Source: Cupriavidus gilardii
Lineage (GTDB): Bacteria; Pseudomonadota; Gammaproteobacteria; Burkholderiales; Burkholderiaceae
Assembly: GCF_008801915.1 (NCBI RefSeq)
Contig: NZ_VZOV01000030.1
Location: forward strand, 1 to 49,778
DNA length: 49,778 bases
Direction: 5' to 3'
The position numbers and the translations under genes were made by a program. Position 1 is the first letter of the stretch; each line of letters opens with the position of its first letter. This document shows positions 48,569 through 49,778 of this stretch, piece by piece. Below the pieces are notes generated by a model, which ran no database searches, was not told where the DNA came from, and worked only from the letters and a program-made list of their open reading frames with translations.

Positions 48569-49778
48569 ATGCAATGGTTCAAGCAACTGCGAGTCGCGAC
48601 GAAGCTGGTCGTCGGCTTTCTGATCGTTTCCGTCATCGGCATGGCGATGGGCCTGCTGGGGGTGGTCAATATGGGCCGGATGACCGAGTGGACCAGCCGG
48701 ATATACAACACCGACCTGCAGGCGCTGAAGGCCGTGCAGGACGCCAACATCAATCTGCTGTACGCCAGCCGCGCGCAGATCGCGCTGCTGTCGGCCTCGA
48801 CGATGGGTGAACGGACGACCGAGAAGACGCTGATCGAAAAATCGTTCGGCGTGGTCGACGAGCGCATCAAGCAGGCCCGCAATTCCTTCCAGACCGAACA
48901 AGGTCAGGCGCTGATCAAGCAATTCGACGCGATGCTGCCGGCCTATCGCGACCGCATGGCCAAGTACGTCGAGCTGGTCTCGCGTCAGCCGCTCGATACC
49001 TCGCAGTTCGAGAGCCAGGTGTTCGAGGAAAGCACGGCGCTGCTCAAGGATGGCCATGCGATCGAAGAACTGATGTTCAACATGGTCAAGCGCCGCGATG
49101 CCGGTGCCCGCGCCAACATGGAAGAGGCGCAGGGTGTCTACGAGAGCTCGCGCCTGTGGATGCTGGCGTTGGTGCTCGGCGGACTGGCGGTGTCGTTGCT
49201 GCTGGGCGTGTTGCTGGCCCGCGCGCTGTCGCGGCAGCTGGGCGGCGAACCGGCCTACGCGGCCTCGATCGCCTCGCGCATCGCGGATGGCGACTTCTCG
49301 ACCGAGATCAAGCTGCGCGCCGGCGACCGCGGCAGCATGCTGTACGCGATGAAGCAGATGCAGCTGCAGCTGTCGGGCATGGTGCAGGAGTTCAAGGCCG
49401 CGGCCGAGTCGATCGCATCGGCCTCGCGGGAAATCGCCGCGGGCAACAACGACCTGTCGCAGCGCACGGAGCAGCAGGCGGCCTCGCTGGAAGAGACGGC
49501 CTCGAGCATGGAAGAGCTGACCGGCACGGTGCGGCAGAACGCCGACAACGCGCGCCAGGCCAGCGGCCTGGCGGCCAACGCGTCGGAGACCGCGGTCAAG
49601 GGCGGCGAGGTGGTGGGCCGGGTGGTGCAGACGATGGACGAGATCAACGGCGCGTCGAAGAAGATCGTCGACATCATCGGCGTGATCGAGGGCATCGCGT
49701 TCCAGACCAACATCCTGGCGCTGAACGCGGCGGTGGAAGCGGCGCGCGCGGGCGAGCAGGGCCGCGGCTTCGCGGTGG
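48569..49778 (+). CDS. methyl-accepting chemotaxis protein, 3' end outside the window
   Basis: At least 403 residues, open at the right edge. AGAGGT before the ATG at 48569 fixes the start. It has a first membrane helix (VVGFLIVSVIGMAMGLLGVV), a periplasmic four-helix-bundle sensor (about 35-190; NINLLYASRAQIALLSAST), a second membrane helix (MLALVLGGLAVSLLLGVLLA), HAMP, and the start of the signalling domain. The last 345 bp are nearly identical to the receptor at 46721-48385. The ligand is unknown; the sensor resembles Tar/Tsr-type domains. Confidence 0.92.
   Translation, partial: MQWFKQLRVATKLVVGFLIVSVIGMAMGLLGVVNMGRMTEWTSRIYNTDLQALKAVQDANINLLYASRAQIALLSASTMGERTTEKTLIEKSFGVVDERIKQARNSFQTEQGQALIKQFDAMLPAYRDRMAKYVELVSRQPLDTSQFESQVFEESTALLKDGHAIEELMFNMVKRRDAGARANMEEAQGVYESSRLWMLALVLGGLAVSLLLGVLLARALSRQLGGEPAYAASIASRIADGDFSTEIKLRAGDRGSMLYAMKQMQLQLSGMVQEFKAAAESIASASREIAAGNNDLSQRTEQQAASLEETASSMEELTGTVRQNADNARQASGLAANASETAVKGGEVVGRVVQTMDEINGASKKIVDIIGVIEGIAFQTNILALNAAVEAARAGEQGRGFAV

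Overview
The window is GC-rich (roughly two thirds G+C by eye), densely coded DNA that reads as a betaproteobacterial chromosome, most likely order Burkholderiales. The pointers are a tripartite-tricarboxylate (Bug/TctC) binding protein, a PcaR/PobR-type IclR regulator with separate pcaI, pcaJ and pcaF genes, a short H-NS protein of the type common in Burkholderia, Cupriavidus and Ralstonia, a VTT-fused phospholipase D, and Aer-like chemoreceptors. Genus and species cannot be fixed from the sequence alone. The left edge is the 3' end of a 5S rRNA gene, so the window begins just after an rRNA operon.

Layout. 1-2.9 kb: 5S end, GIY-YIG protein, DegP/HtrA-type protease, then an unusual array of seven GTATAC palindromes. 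2.9-11.3 kb: a MarR-MFS operon with a clear palindromic operator, a PhyH-like dioxygenase, an IclR regulator, a second related MFS transporter, a secreted YTDGAR-repeat protein, YggT, MarR and a dienelactone hydrolase. 11.5-14.8 kb: PLD/VTT and EEP-family genes overlapping by ATGA, resembling the E. coli clsB-ybhP pair. 14.7-18.6 kb: two related Fis-type sigma-54 activators head to head, then a histidine-kinase-like protein whose ATP-binding part looks degenerate.

18.9-31.3 kb is the most distinctive part: a stress/DNA-repair cluster. It holds Ku and LigD (non-homologous end joining) with a hybrid sensor kinase 13 bp upstream of ku. Around them are small disordered or secreted proteins (FPASDP-motif protein, DPRD-repeat PRC-barrel protein, a Gln/Gly-rich protein, a DPYxxGA secreted protein), a secreted PLD-type nuclease and dodecin. 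31.7-36.6 kb: pcaIJF for the last steps of the beta-ketoadipate pathway, preceded by a PcaR-like operator, then an SDR and a Bug receptor. 36.6-38.8 kb: an AT-richer accessory patch with a nested inverted repeat, a PadR regulator and a MazEF toxin-antitoxin module, upstream of which a promoter is embedded in a 27-bp palindrome. 38.8-42.6 kb: nitronate monooxygenase, a tyrosine recombinase with several catalytic positions substituted, galE and H-NS. 43.4 kb to the end: an EAL phosphodiesterase, a CheY-like regulator, CheW and two chemoreceptors whose signalling domains are nearly identical in DNA; the last one runs off the window.

How they fit together: the IclR gene at 6.1-7.0 kb is a natural candidate to control pcaIJF. 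The hybrid kinase-ku unit, ligD and the nearby small proteins suggest a stress-linked repair programme, which is inference. The right end is a signalling/motility locus. No tRNA, complete insertion sequence, prophage or CRISPR array was seen.
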